A stretch of 64,000 nt of DNA from Phalacrocorax aristotelis (lineage: Eukaryota; Chordata; Aves; Suliformes; Phalacrocoracidae). This document shows, in pieces, positions 23,900 through 35,949 of the stretch. Each line of letters begins with the position of its first letter. The stretch's first letter is position 1. Location: contig NC_134280.1 in NCBI RefSeq assembly GCF_949628215.1, positions 4,557,001 to 4,621,000 on the forward strand, written 5' to 3'. The notes below the pieces were generated by a model. The model did no database searches and was not told where the DNA came from. It saw only the letters and a list, made by a program, of their open reading frames with translations. The translations under genes were made by a program, and so were the position numbers.

Positions 23900-26800
23900 T
23901 CTCCTGTGGGAGATGGCACTCAAGCAAAGAGCTCAAAGTTACACTTGTAATTGATTTTTATCACGATTCATTTTTAAAACCAAAAAGGCACACTTTCCAA
24001 GCTGATATTCACATGTGATATATATAAATCCTAACTCTTAAGGAAGGTCAAAAAACAGATTGGAAGAATCGAGGGGAACTTATGTGGAATCCAGAATCAG
24101 AGAGAAGAGGATGAAAGCAGGGAAAAGTGTTGTGCATTCAACTGCTTAAGTCCTGCTCAACTCCATGATGACAAACAAACAAACAAAACCCGTGTCTCTT
24201 TTTCTCAGCCCAGTGATTACAGCAAAACCACAGTGCCAGCTTCAGACTGGCAAAGGCAACTAGCACTGCTCACAAAAACAAATTCAATGGATGTTTTTTT
24301 CTTTTTTTTATATCGGTTGATTTAATTATAAGGGCCTTCTACACTCTCACCTATTTCCTTACCATCAGTCAAGGGATATTTCTGTTTCCACTGCTATTGT
24401 TTCAGGCTTATGAAACAGCAAAAACTGAGGAACGAGGGGAAAAAAATCACGAGGGTATACTGCACATACAGACTTTTCCTTCAAAGTCACAAATTTAAAT
24501 GCACGTACAAAAAGGAAACTCAGGAAACGCATGTTGCCACAGCAATTCTGATCTGCCTCGGAGGTCCCACCTGGGAAAGGTGTCTCTGATGTTACCTAGG
24601 CATCATCCAAACAAAATATTTCCAAAAGAGTACTTGCCACCCCTATTTTCTTCTAATTCAGCATTTCAGCTGGCAGTAAGAAATGTAGGAGAACCAAAAC
24701 TTTTAACAAAAGAAAAAGAAAATAAAAGAAAGAGGTTTTTATTAGGAGAGAAATAAACTCCCAGGATGCTTTAAAGCCTGGGACCCTAACCTGGCTGCCC
24801 TACTATTCTGGGCTCATCAGGACATGAAGAATACTAATTTAGACAGGGCGTTAGGGAAAAGTCCTCCTGTTTTAAACACGGAAAACTGTTATTCAGTTAT
24901 TTCTTGAACAAATACACTTCAAACAATGTGAAGGAAGTGGCACTTCCCATTTATATGCATTTACTAACAACAATCATGATGAAAAGGACAAAGACTATTT
25001 CAGGTTTGCAAGGGCCGTCCATTATAACACGCTGTCCCATGCAGCAGGGCGTGTAGACCTTGGAGGATCTGAGAAAGTCAAGAAAGTTCTCAGAAAACTT
25101 CGGCAAGGACCACGGCCCGTCAGCATTATAAATGCAGTAGGAGATTATCTTGTCCCAAAGCAGCATTCGTGAGGGTGGCTCTGCCTTTGAGGAACGAATT
25201 AGCCGCTGTTTCACGGCAGCCTCCCATGAGGCCCCATCCCGACTCAGCTCACCTCCTGCGAACGCCGCAATTCGCTTCTCTCACTGAACCTGCAAAGGTG
25301 GATTCTGAGCTCGTTCATGCCGCTGCAACTAAAAAAATCCCTCCTTCAAAGCAATAGGTTGCTTTGTTTGGGGGTAGGTTTTTAAGAGGAGCAGAGCCTG
25401 CACCAGAAAGTATAACAGGCAATTTCTGCTCTATGCTTATGCATATACATAACCTATGCAAATCAGGAGCAAGCGCAATGGTGTTAGCAGCCCATCAGCA
25501 GGGTTTGGCAGGGGTAACAAGAACCAGAGGGAGATGATAAGGTTGTAGGCTTTAAAGGTTGAGAAATAGAAGTATCAGGATTACTAGAGCGTTTACAGCC
25601 AACTGAGACTCTTCTCCCACCCTCTTCTAGGAAAAAAAGAACCTGATCCTTCACAATTCACCTGGAGGGAGGAAAATAATTGTTAGCTTTACATTATAAA
25701 GGTACATAAAATAATTGTCTCTAAGATGCAGACATGCCTAAACCAAGTAACCATATGTGTGTACAGCCGTAGGTTTTACCGTTGTGATACAACCTACCCT
25801 TACTTTTACCCTCTCTCATTAGGCCACTTCTAAAACATAGCTCTCTGTGAACTGAGGCTGTGTTCTGTCGGTTTGCATAGCTCCTATTTTTGCCACTATA
25901 AATAGAAGAAACAACGTTGATTGCGTGGCGTATTCTCCTTCGGATTACTTTGTAGGTTAAACAAAACTTTAACCGTTTCAGATAAAGGCAGGCAGAAGGT
26001 GTTTTTTCCAAACATCCCAAGCGAAGGAGTGCATTTCCTGCTTCCCTAATTCAACCTACGGCATCAGACATCTGTAACTCTGTTTACATTCCAGCCCTTC
26101 ACAACTTAATACCGCTTGAAGCATCAATAATATAGGGCACATTTCTGACTGTTCTTTAGATATTTTTTTATCTCCATGGGACTTCCCGGTTTGGGATTTT
26201 GTAGTTTACAGTTTCTCACTAATAGTAACTAGCTGCAGCATTTGGCCTTAAGAGTTTACATATTATTTAACTAGAAATAGGCAGCCTATTTTAATTACAG
26301 TAAAGAGCCCTGTAGAGGGCTCGTCTGGTTTTCCCCCTCCAACTATATCTGTTGGCTTAATAAAGATAGTATCACTCCCTATAAACCAGGCTGCAATCAA
26401 GTTCTTAGATATGCTAGTATTTATTAACGTACTTTTGCCACTTTAAAATATACATCCTATCATGTATCTTCAAGTACTTAGATATCCATTGCCTTAATGA
26501 AAGCGGTATGAGCTTTCTGTAGCACGCATGCATTTTATTTTGTGTGTGTGCACATTCCAGCACTTCTAAGCAAATTGCTCGCCCTCCCCAAACCGAGGGT
26601 CATCTGCTCTTGTCACTGTATTACAGCCTGCTATTTAACTGTATCGGCTGCGCTCTGCGGATGAGCTCCCCTTTCCTGGGGGATGCAGAGCACAGGCTTT
26701 CCTCTCCCCTACCTGCAGGGCCAGCAAGAGTGCATTCCCACAGGCAAATTCAACGTCCAGCATAATCCTACCACATCACACCACGTCTCTGGTGCCTCTC

Positions 26801-27010
26801 TGTCCTCATCCTCAGGTCCTGTCTTCAGATTTCTAATATGCTCTTGCTACACACGCTCTCTGACCACTATTGCGGTACCTTTCCACAACTTATTTCACTT
26901 CTTTAGAGAGCAAAATTCTTGCCTCAAGTTGGCACCACGTGCACCTAAACCTGATACAGATCAGCCAGGGTCTTGCTGCAGTCAGCGTTTCTTTGAATCC
27001 TATGTTTGAA
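23900..27010. other. Non-coding with a perfect octamer and a hairpin
   Basis: An (ACAA)n tract lies at about 24170-24187. A perfect POU octamer (ATGCAAAT) is at 25456-25463 in a repeat-free AT-rich block (25385-25465). A perfect inverted repeat GAGCCCT/AGGGCTC with a 4-base loop is at 26305-26322, inside a block (26240-26520) with TAAT cores. The frames here (24499-24756, 25721-26020, 26544-27009) show no known domain. Confidence 0.3.
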
Positions 27011-27020
27011 GCCCAGGTGA

Positions 27021-27056
27021 GACACTGAGACTTCAGTTTCCTTATTTTACAGGGCC
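27021..27056 (-). mobile_element. Possible short MIR-like fragment
   Basis: ACTTCAGTTTCCTTATTTTAC (about 27030-27050) resembles the reverse complement of the MIR block ATTTTACAGATGAGGAAACTGAGG. It is too short to be certain and could be chance. It lies about 100 bases from the plus-oriented MIR-like piece at 27160. Confidence 0.3.
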
Positions 27057-27159
27057 TCTTTCTTCCTTAAGGTCTCAAATTAGTACCTGAACGTCACCTA
27101 CCAAATCAACCACGCAGATCCACAACTCTTCTAACATTAGTAAGTAACATTACTACAAA

Positions 27160-27260
27160 GGAAAGCTCAAGACAGCTTGATTAAGCAACTTGCCCAAGGT
27201 CATACAGGAAGTTGTAGAAGAGTTGAAAACAAAAGCCAGATCTTCTTAGCTCCTGTCCAA
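27160..27260 (+). mobile_element. MIR-like amniote SINE fragment
   Basis: The central words TTAAGCAACTTGCCCAAGGTCA (27181-27202) followed by TACAGGAAGTTGTAGAAGAGTTGAAA match the MIR core in order: TTAAGTAACTTGCCCAAGGTCACACAGC, then AGTGG-type, then GAACCC-type words. The flanks are diverged. The match is good over about 25 bases and fair over the rest. Confidence 0.6.
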
Positions 27261-27269
27261 CCCTCTCTG

Positions 27270-30020
27270 GAATGAAAAGGCCAAACTGCGCTGTGGAAAT
27301 ATTAGCAGAGTCATAGATATCATCATATAAATTTCATAATGAATTCACGACTTAGCAAAGAAAATACACAGATCTCCCAGCACTGCTTTCCAAGGAAAAA
27401 CTTGCAACCCTGCCGCAGCAGCTGGGAAGCGTTCCCGAGCTCCGAGCAGCGCTGGCCACGGCCACAGCCCCTCTGCTCAGGCAAAAACAGGGAATAGCAA
27501 CACCCTGCAAGCGTCAGGCCATTTAATGCAAATGGGTTCTGCCATCCTTTTTCTAGCCACTTTCCTCCTCTTCAAGAAAGCGAAAACGTGCACCTATTGG
27601 AAAAGCTGCCGAAGTCACTCAAGAGCGAATATGAAATCATTCAGGATACCAAAAGGAGCACCCAAAGTGTAACAAAGGCAGTATTTATGTCTGTCCTTCT
27701 CTCTGTCTGCGTGGCTCTCGATGATAGCCACAGGAATAAACAATAGCCTTGGCCCCTTTGCTGCAAACAGTTCGCTGCAGAGGCCCAATTAAGTCGTTGA
27801 AAGTCTAAACACAGGCACAGGAATCTGCTAATGCGGACAGGCCTGCACAATAGGGTCTCATCCTGGCTCTGCTCCGCTTGTGCTGAGCACCACCTTGCCG
27901 GGAGAAGAGCCCACCCATCACCAGCGAGGCTCTTCCCACAGAAAGGTCCCACTCAGCCTCCAAGCCCAACCCATGCGTGCACGTTTCCACCCACGCTGGG
28001 GAGGATTTCTGGCTCTGCGCGGCACCAAGCTCACACAAGTTGGGTGATCTCAGGCTCGCTGCCCACCCGACAAGCGCACACGTATGTGTACACACGGGCA
28101 AAGGGTTGTTAAAGAGCGGTGCCCCTCCCCGAATCTCCTTCAGGTTCAAGCCTCCCTGACATAAACACTTCAAACAGCCAAGGCAGCCTCAACAGCAATG
28201 CCAAGAGCAGATAGAGGCTTCAACATTGTCTCGGTACACAGGATGCCGGCTTGACATCATTTAGCGGAGACAATGCTCGCCCTCTTTCTTTTGGAACCAC
28301 GTAAAAATCTTGGCCGAATATAAAACGACTTCAAAGACATATTTCTGTGCCAGCCAGGATGCATCAAAGTTGGGAAAGGAACGACCCGATTCACCTGATC
28401 CGGGGAGCTGATAGAGAAGCACAGGGAAGCGGCTTTTATCGATGTACCTTCCCAGCACTTCCTTCCTGCCCCCGATGCTATTTAAACCCCTCGTGCCTAC
28501 CTCCAGCCAGACCTGCCGTCCTCCGCTCTAAGGAGGAGAAAGGAAAAAGCAAAGGGAAGCCCTAAAAAAAGGCGTCCCTGCAAATTTCTGTGCAGTTACC
28601 GGGCAGTCATATCCTTCTGCTTTCCCCTGAAAAATCAAGTATCACCTTATCGTTTCCTCACCAAGATTAACTCCTGCTTCCTGAAGAGTATTTCTGAGGT
28701 AGAAAGCAGAGGTGGTAAAAAAAAAAAATAATAATAATGGGGGGGGAGGCTGAAAAGCCCAATCTGTCAAGCTGCGTTTTTAGAAGAAAGGAAAACTGAA
28801 AAGTGAACGTATTTAACATGAGCTATTTCCTGCGCTCAGGAGGGAAGAAAGCATGCTACTAACTGTGTGCATGAGGAGATCTGCACTAGTGTTATCTCTG
28901 ACCTGCAGCTTAGCCCTTGTGTCTCAGCTGCCAAAAAGCTCCTATTCAACGTTATGCTGAGTTCATCAATGCTCCACGTGTCAGGATCCTAACAGGAAAA
29001 AGCAGGACAGACAGTCACTCTATTCAACTGCCTGGGGACCCCATGACAACTCAAATCCCCTTGCAGACTGTCCATATCAACCTACGGCAGGTCAGAGCGC
29101 ATAACCCCTCCAGAACCGCAAGCCCAGGCCCACACCCTTTCCCCTTGTCAACATTGTCACTTTAAAACAGCCCATCTAGCCTTATCGCCAAACCTGGAGT
29201 AAGTATGACAATTAAGATGGATTGCAAAGCCTGCTTGCGCTTTACAATTAACAATAACTTGGCAGCGTGTCCCACGCAACTGTTGGGTGGTATGGCAAGA
29301 ACTTTATCCCTGCTTAGTATTGCATTAGCATATTTAGTAGGCTGCAAGACATAATTCCTCAGATATGAACATATTTTGTCTTTTCAAAAAATCTGCAATT
29401 AAGCCATAACGTGCAGGCAGTGTGCAGCCAGCAGTAAACTTTGTTATTAGGGGGACTGTGTTTAAATGGCCCTTTTTGACTTTATTCAATTATCTATTTA
29501 ATAAGAAATCTATTCAAGTAAAAAAAAAAAAAAAAGTCTTAGCAGGGTCTTTGCTAGGAAGCAACAATATTCCAGAAACTACAGCCGATACTCATCCGGC
29601 CCTGCATTCACTCTGTTAAGAGCACAGCGCTTCAGTGGGTTTGGGGGGCGGTTGCTTAAAAGCAGGGGTCGGGGCATTTTGTTGGGGTTTTGGGGTTCAA
29701 TTTTTTGGCTAGAAAAGGCAGATGCTTCCTTTCTGTTAATTTTAAAACTTTGTGCTTAAATAATTGACACGGTAAAAGAAATGAACCCCAGTTGGAAGCA
29801 TCTTCCTCTCTATGTTGTGTACCTCTTTTTTTCTCGAGGACTCTCACCTTGACAGGTAAATTAAGTCTTCTAAAGTAATTAAATGCATTTGAGGAGCAGT
29901 TATTTAGCGTGGCCTAACTTCATCGATTTCCTACATGCCACACAAGACACTCTCAACCCCCCCTAAGCTTTTTAAGTCTGTTTACGGTATACATTTATCT
30001 AGAAAATCTGATCAGGTTGG
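27270..30020. other. Non-coding, no gene seen
   Basis: GC-rich at 27400-28550, AT-rich afterwards. A perfect octamer lies at 27526-27533, A runs at about 28719-28730 and 29520-29535, and a TGACAGGTA motif at 29850-29858. Overlapping frames on both strands at 27641-28173 indicate low stop density without coding. No repeats are recognised. Confidence 0.35.
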
Positions 30021-30029
30021 GGGGGAGGC

Positions 30030-30315
30030 AAAGATCTTCCCTCGATAACCCGCACATTGTCCCCCTTGACATCCGCGTTGCTGGTGGACAGGATATCCTG
30101 CCAAATGCAAGAAGACAACGCATGACCCACCTTGGGCGAGAGGCACCACTCGCTGATGCGAGCACAGCGGGAGCGGGTGCTGCCTCTCCTCGCCCGGAGC
30201 CGCATCCTCGGCACACAAAGAGCAGCCGGAGAGCCCTTGCAAAGGAGAGGGAGGGGGAAAAAAAAAAAAATTTGAAAAAAAAGAAAAAAAAAAGAAAAAA
30301 AAGAGGCCAGTTTAG
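30030..30315 (+). promoter_or_regulatory. CpG patch and candidate untranslated first exon
   Basis: About 15 CpGs occur in 30035-30230, followed by an A/G-rich tract (30241-30305) and a consensus splice donor, TTTAG then GTGAGT, at 30316-30321. CpG island, short exon and strong donor together are what a first exon of a non-coding or distant gene would show. An alternative is an old retrocopy with an A-rich tail at 30258-30302, but no parent gene is recognised. Transcription is unproven. Confidence 0.3.
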
Positions 30316-30319
30316 GTGA

Positions 30320-30780
30320 GTAACTCATATTTGATAAGGGAAAGCAGATGAGAGCAACAAATGCAATTTAGCAGACAAAGTCTTTCTTCATAAAATCAGC
30401 AGAGGAACGGATTAAACCACCTGGCAATCTTGGCAAGAAAAAAGAAAATCTCAGGCGGTGACAAAACCAAACAGGTGTAACAGGTATAAAACTTTTGCTC
30501 CCCAATAATACCCCTCTCTTCCCTGGAATGCTTTGACAGGTGCAGAAGTTCAAGTTACAGCGTGGAAGTGGCAAATAAATACACAGCATTAGTGTCTGAC
30601 GTGCTCGCCGAGCAACCGGGGATGTTAATAACTGGCAAGGTACACTAATCTCTGATTGCAACATTTGGTTTACCTTAATCTGGAGGGACAGCTGTATTAA
30701 AGAGGGAATTATACTAATCAGTTCAAGGCCCTTGCATATAAAACTTCCCATTAGGCTTAAAGTACAACAGCTTACGCTCA
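30320..30780. promoter_or_regulatory. Candidate regulatory element downstream of CpG patch
   Basis: Repeat-free block with TGACAGGTG at 30534-30542, the same word that is clustered at 7519-7621, and several TAAT cores at 30640-30720. It sits directly 3' of the candidate donor at 30316 and would be intronic if that exon is real. The enhancer role is inferred from motifs only. The 137-codon minus-strand frame over it has no domain. Confidence 0.3.
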
Positions 30781-30789
30781 TTCTCTAGG

Positions 30790-31245
30790 AGCCTTACATC
30801 TGGTTCTGAATAAGGCTGTCTCTCATTTGCAAGGTACAAACCGAAAACAAGGGAGGGGGGAGCTGACAGTTGCTGGAGGATGGTTGATAGAAGAACAAGC
30901 TACTAATTCTTTGAAATTTTTTACAGCGCAAAACTGGCTGTAAGGCATCTTAATACTAAAAAAACAGGCATGTGTTATCAACCCTAGGCCATTTTTTCCT
31001 GTTACCGGAGGTGACCAACATAAAATAAAATTGATGATGTCAGTCAAAAACAGCTAAGCACAAAGCTTGGCTTTGTTATCTTAAGTCAGAAGGTATGATA
31101 GGCCATGCCATATGGCTCTAATCCTCCTATATCTTCCATCACCTAACAGGCAACCTTCATGTAGCATGACCTTATTTGGCTGGTCTCAGGTTAGGGCTGC
31201 CCAAAGGGGATTTTTCTGTTTCTGCTATATCCAAAGGTTTATGTT
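30790..31245. other. Non-coding, no gene seen
   Basis: AT-rich sequence without recognised repeats, ending at a T-rich tract. Confidence 0.35.
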
Positions 31246-31247
31246 GA

Positions 31248-31286
31248 TTTTTTTTTTCCTTTTTTTTTTTTCTTTTTTTTTTTTTT
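31248..31286. repeat. T-rich tract
   Basis: Nearly pure T over 39 bases with two C-containing interruptions. It is probably polymorphic in length and prone to assembly error. Confidence 0.9.
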
Positions 31287-31289
31287 GAG

Positions 31290-31690
31290 CCCTGCAAACT
31301 ATAAATCCGACTGATTACTCTGCACTCTTTTGCTTGACTGAGCCTTTACAATCAGACATCCCCGTTAACAATAAGCTCCTAATGAATCAAACATCTATGG
31401 CATTAGTTTCACCTAGCTGCCTCTTTCCCATGCACTGCAGCTCATTGTCAGACCTGGCTTGATGAGAAAAGCTAGTGACACTTGGTGCACCTATTGATAA
31501 ACAATTCAGTAATGAGGGGCATAACAAAAATTACCTAAAACAACCTGATTAAAAATGACAGGCAAAGGGTACTACAGAGCTTTGCAGTTAAGGTAACTCT
31601 CGTACGTCGGGAGGGATGGTAAAAATAATTAGGCGCAACACAATTTGCTTTAAAATTACAACTTTGCACTCACGTCTTGGCTTCCCCCCC
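31290..31690. promoter_or_regulatory. Candidate conserved non-coding element
   Basis: Compact repeat-free block with AATCCGACTGATTAC (31303-31317), CAATCAGACAT, GATTAAAAATGACAGG (TGACAGG at 31556-31562), CTAATGAATCAAAC and AATAATTAGGCGC words. These resemble homeodomain and TALE sites. It ends before the C run at 31685-31695. There is no open frame of interest. Conservation needs to be measured. Confidence 0.35.
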
Positions 31691-31699
31691 CCCCTTTTT

Positions 31700-32630
31700 G
31701 TGGGGGGCTCGGAGTTTGATGGGTGTTAAAATGAAAATGTTCCATCATACTTTATAAGGGATTCATCTTTTTCAGAAAATTTGCAACTCAATAAGCTTTT
31801 TCTCTCTCATTTTTGAAGTACTACATTAATAGCAAAAAGCATTGCTATTTGTAATCCAACTTTCTATCTATAGCAAATTCCTATATTATAACTCAGCATT
31901 TTACTTCCTTTGTTTAAATATTGGTTTTGTTGCTTAAAAGCACATGTGGGCTGTAAACAAAGGATAAATAAGCTGTGAAAATAAAAGCAGGCTCCAAGGA
32001 ATAAATAAGAACAAAATGGAAAAGATTGCACCGGGCTCCTGCGATGAACACAGGGATCTCTTTGTGAGAGGGGAAAAAATGTGTTAAAAGGGCACATACT
32101 GCAACTCTGAGGCAAACTTTGAAATGGAAGTGTGGAAGCATAAGAGCATTTGATTCAAAATCAGCAATGTGTGGGTTTGCATTTGTGTAGCAGCATGTTG
32201 GGAGGGTTTCAATCGGTGCACAGATGCACTTGAAAAATCAAATATGGACATGGGGAATGTTTTTGGATATAGCAAATGAGGACTGATGACACGTTTACAC
32301 TTTGCACATGGATCCAGTACAAAACCATACCCTGCAAAGAAACAGTAACCACCATTTGCTGCTTTTCAGGGCTGTAACAAAATGGTGGCAAAGGAAGAGA
32401 ATACAAGTGAGTGTCTATTCCCACCTGGGAGGGGGCTGCACCGTTTCCCTGCTGATGGGCTTATTCTGCTCATCACTCACTTGAGAAAGGGACTTTTTAA
32501 CAAAGATCGGGAAAAAAGAAGAGACGGTGGTTTGAAAAACAGCAGTGACAGAGGAAAAGGGGAGAAAAAGCAAGTTTCGATCATCATTAATGTCTGTCTT
32601 TGTTGTCAAAATATTTTCTTTACAAAAGAA
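31700..32630. other. Non-coding, no gene seen
   Basis: AT-rich. Short frames on both strands (31864-32141 minus, 32209-32424 minus, 32302-32642 plus) overlap each other and lack domains. Confidence 0.35.
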
Positions 32631-32639
32631 TTAAAATTA

Positions 32640-33010
32640 TAGTTGGAATGTTGCTGGAATGGAATAGGGAATAAATGTAAGCAAATGCACTTTCATCATC
32701 TCCAATGGAAAAATTGCAGTTTTGACATTATTTCAGTATCTGGCTCTAGATAGCCTTAAAGAAGAAATTCCTGGCTTATAAATAATGCATCCCAAGCTAT
32801 GCTGAGTTGTTAATGAAAGTTTATCAAGATGGCAAAACTTTTTTAAAAAGGCAATAGTAGTTGCAGGCAATTGCATCTGACCGGACTATAATGTATCCCT
32901 CTGGAAAGCAGCTCCAATTCACAGTATGAAGTAATCTTTTGTGAATGTTTTCCAAACTGTGATGCATATTTTACATTTTAAAGGAAAAGGCAAAAGTTAG
33001 CTATCTGTGA
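32640..33010. promoter_or_regulatory. Candidate conserved non-coding element
   Basis: Repeat-free AT-rich block with paired ATTGCA-type words (32714-32720 and 32870-32876), TAAATAATGCAT (32781-32792), GTTAATGAAAG and an ATAATGTATCC word. It has the look of a deeply conserved element near developmental genes. This is texture-based inference only. Confidence 0.28.
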
Positions 33011-33019
33011 AGAAAGGGG

Positions 33020-35895
33020 AAAAACATCTGCTCTACACTTTCTGTTAATCAGACATTAAAGGAATGCACATGAATTTCCCAAGTTTTAAACTTTTATGAA
33101 GAGTTCACTTCAAACTTCTAAGAAGGTATAGTTATAGTTCAAATAGTCCTTCAGACATTTGACTTCTGCTACTGATCATTAGTAATAATCATCCCATTTT
33201 CCCTTACACTTTTCAGCATGAATTCAGAATGTCAAAGCTAATTTTCTCATCAGCCTCAGACTTATTTAAAACGCCACAAACTTGAGACTTCAGTTCTCTT
33301 CTCACGTGCTTGGATTTCACAACGGCGTGGGGTTAGCATCCAGCTTCCAAGGCCGTACATGGGGTCAGCATCTGTCCGACCGAGGGCCACACAGAGGCTC
33401 GGTGGCTGGATTTTTACTGACAGTACCTGAATCTAGGGGGTCTCTTGGACCTGCTTCTGGCCCGTGTCCAGCCACAAGCCCAGGGTTTTGCCTTGGTGAT
33501 TCTAGAACCTGGTTGACATCATGGATTGAATAAAAGTGGAATTATCTAAACAAAGTCAAACTACAGGTTTCATGAGATGTTTGTGTATTTAGTATGCTAA
33601 GATGCTCAAATCGTTAACTTTTAACAATGTTCTCTTTGCATGCTGCTAGAGAAAGATCCCACTCACGTTTACAATAGGGTCACTTGGCACCACGCTGTCC
33701 CATCTGATGCCCTGAGAATGACAGCAAAGAGCTTGGAGCTCAGGTGCGGGTCCTTGCTCCATGCAGAGCGGTGCTGCTTGCTTGAATGGAGTTACAACCG
33801 CATCCATAACTAGGGACTATGGCTCAGTAAGTACAGTTTTGTTAAAAATAAGGTCTGTCTTCTGCTTTATTTCCAAGTGCATGCTTCAATCTGTTAATTG
33901 TATATACAACAAAGCCAAAGTGCTGCTCAAAGGAAACTATTTCTCTGTAGTCAAGATTAAGGCCGTGTTTACTATAGGCACTGAGAGTGCGTTACGGGAC
34001 CGTCTCCGTTGGTAAGTGCCTCTCTTATGCAGACCTCCTGCACCAGCCCAGGGAAAACAGATCCTCAGAAACCACCTGCTTTACTGGCAGGTGGGCGGGA
34101 AAGCAGCCCTACACCTTTTGCAGTTACAACTTAGCTTACCTTGAAAAACAGTCTGTGATCATAGGTACAATATCGCTATCACGTTTCTTCAGCCCTGTCC
34201 CTCAAAATTCTTTCTTCTGAAAATATCCTCCTTTACCTAAGGATTTAGCATAAGGGCAAAGTAAACACCAGTGAGTGATGCTTCCTTGCATTACGGGGCA
34301 TTGGAAGTTTAAGCTCGGTAAGGGGTACGCTGGGTCGTGGCTTCCTCCATCTTCAAAAACATCTGCCATGTTAATTTGTTCAGTGTTTGCACACCCAACA
34401 GCAAAAGGAAGAACATGTTAAACGTCCAGGTATGTGTGCTCCTAAATGAAGGTTATAAAAAATATCACCAGGCTCATAAAATCATAGTAACTGTACTTCA
34501 GGAAAGCAAACTGGAATTCTGAATTATTTCTGTGATTTTCCTTTCTAGTACAGAGTAAGGCATTTCCATTTATTTCTCAGATAAGAATGCAAAGTGTCAT
34601 TTCCTTTTGATAGCCAACAATAAAAATAGCTGTGCTTTCATTTACCATCTTTTCTTTTACTCAGGAAAGGAACAGATAGTCCAGTTGCTATAAAATTATC
34701 ACAATTTCCAACTGATGGAAATCAGTGTAGTGCCATGGATCTCACCAAAGGGAGACCCTGAGTGAAGGGTAACGGGTTACTCTTCCAGTCACACAGAGAG
34801 CCAGCATCAACACCTTGGAGTGAGGCTTGAGGTGGGTGGGACCGATGCTGCCTCATCACACCTACTTTCAGGACTTTGCAAGCCTCAGTTGTGGTAGGAC
34901 AACATACAGCCTGTGGTAACACAGAATAACATGTAAAACAACACTACCACCTTCGCCTGTGCAGCTTTTGAACCAGATAAGTCCCTGCTCAGTAGCTGTC
35001 GACTCATCTTTCTTCGGCCCACCTCCTGTTCTGTACTTCGTACGCTGGAGGAAACAGACCATATGGATGGCAGACAGGCAAACCTTCACGCGCTGGGCTG
35101 AGGAGTTACTAAACTCCCTTGACTGCATATATTGGTGGCACTGAGCACGGCTCAGACTCCTTACCTCTTCGCCAGAATTAAATGTTTTGTCTCTCCTTTG
35201 TCCTTCACCTGAGAGCCACCTTAATACTGCAGTTTAATATTCATGTCATCGAGATTGCTAACTGTTAAACCTGAATGATATAAATAATGAATTAATATGT
35301 ATGTGCAGATCTCTGTTTTGCCCAATATTTCTTACACTTTTTTTTTACTGGAGCCTCAGCATTCTGAAGGAGAAGACGAACGATGCTTCCCCTTTCAGCC
35401 TGAGTTTGCTGTCGCCATTGCTGTGGCGAATTGGCAGCTCTGCTCCAGCTGTCACAGTTATCACAGAGGAAAGGGGACTTTGCTTGGGTACATCCAAATG
35501 GACCGCTCTTGCCAGCGCTGACAGCAGTCAACATAACGCTAATGCACCCAGCAACCCCTCGAGAGGCATGGGAGTCACCTGGCTTCGTCAGCAGCCCTTA
35601 CTGAATCGTAACAAACCCAGTGGTAAGGCCTGTCCTTACATACACAGAGCCTCCAAGGACTCTATTGGGCCAGGGGTTTTGCATGGCAAACAGACACATG
35701 ACCGTGGCCTTCAAGGTCTCCTAACCTTGAGTCGATTTGAAATTAGAGCCAATTTAGTGAATTTCCTGTAAAGGCACTCCTCATATAAGTGACATCTCAA
35801 AAGATTAGTGATTCAGCTTTAGCTGGGATTTGCCTTCAAAAATAAATCTTGGACCTACATGCTCAGTGGGCAGAAATGAGCTCACCCTGTTTGCC
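33020..35895. other. Non-coding, no gene seen
   Basis: Mixed composition. A plus-strand donor-like site (TTG then GTAAGT, at 34012) has no supporting exon. The 156-codon frame at 35301-35771 overlaps two other frames and lacks any recognisable domain. No mobile element is recognised. Confidence 0.35.
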
Positions 35896-35900
35896 CCAAC

Positions 35901-35942
35901 AGAACAAACCGCATTTACATTGGCAGTAAATTTGGCCCTAGG
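35901..35942. repeat. Short foldback-repeat remnant
   Basis: GCATTTACATTGGCAGTAAATTTGGCCC (about 35911-35938) resembles the terminal arm TTTACACTGGTGTAA...AATTTGGCCC of the foldback family at 10385 and 15567. Only one arm is visible, so confidence is modest. Confidence 0.35.
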
Positions 35943-35949
35943 TCTGCAT

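Noticed and set aside
23661-24018. Thr/His- and Val/Cys-rich frames
   Set aside because: These are translations of the CA microsatellite.
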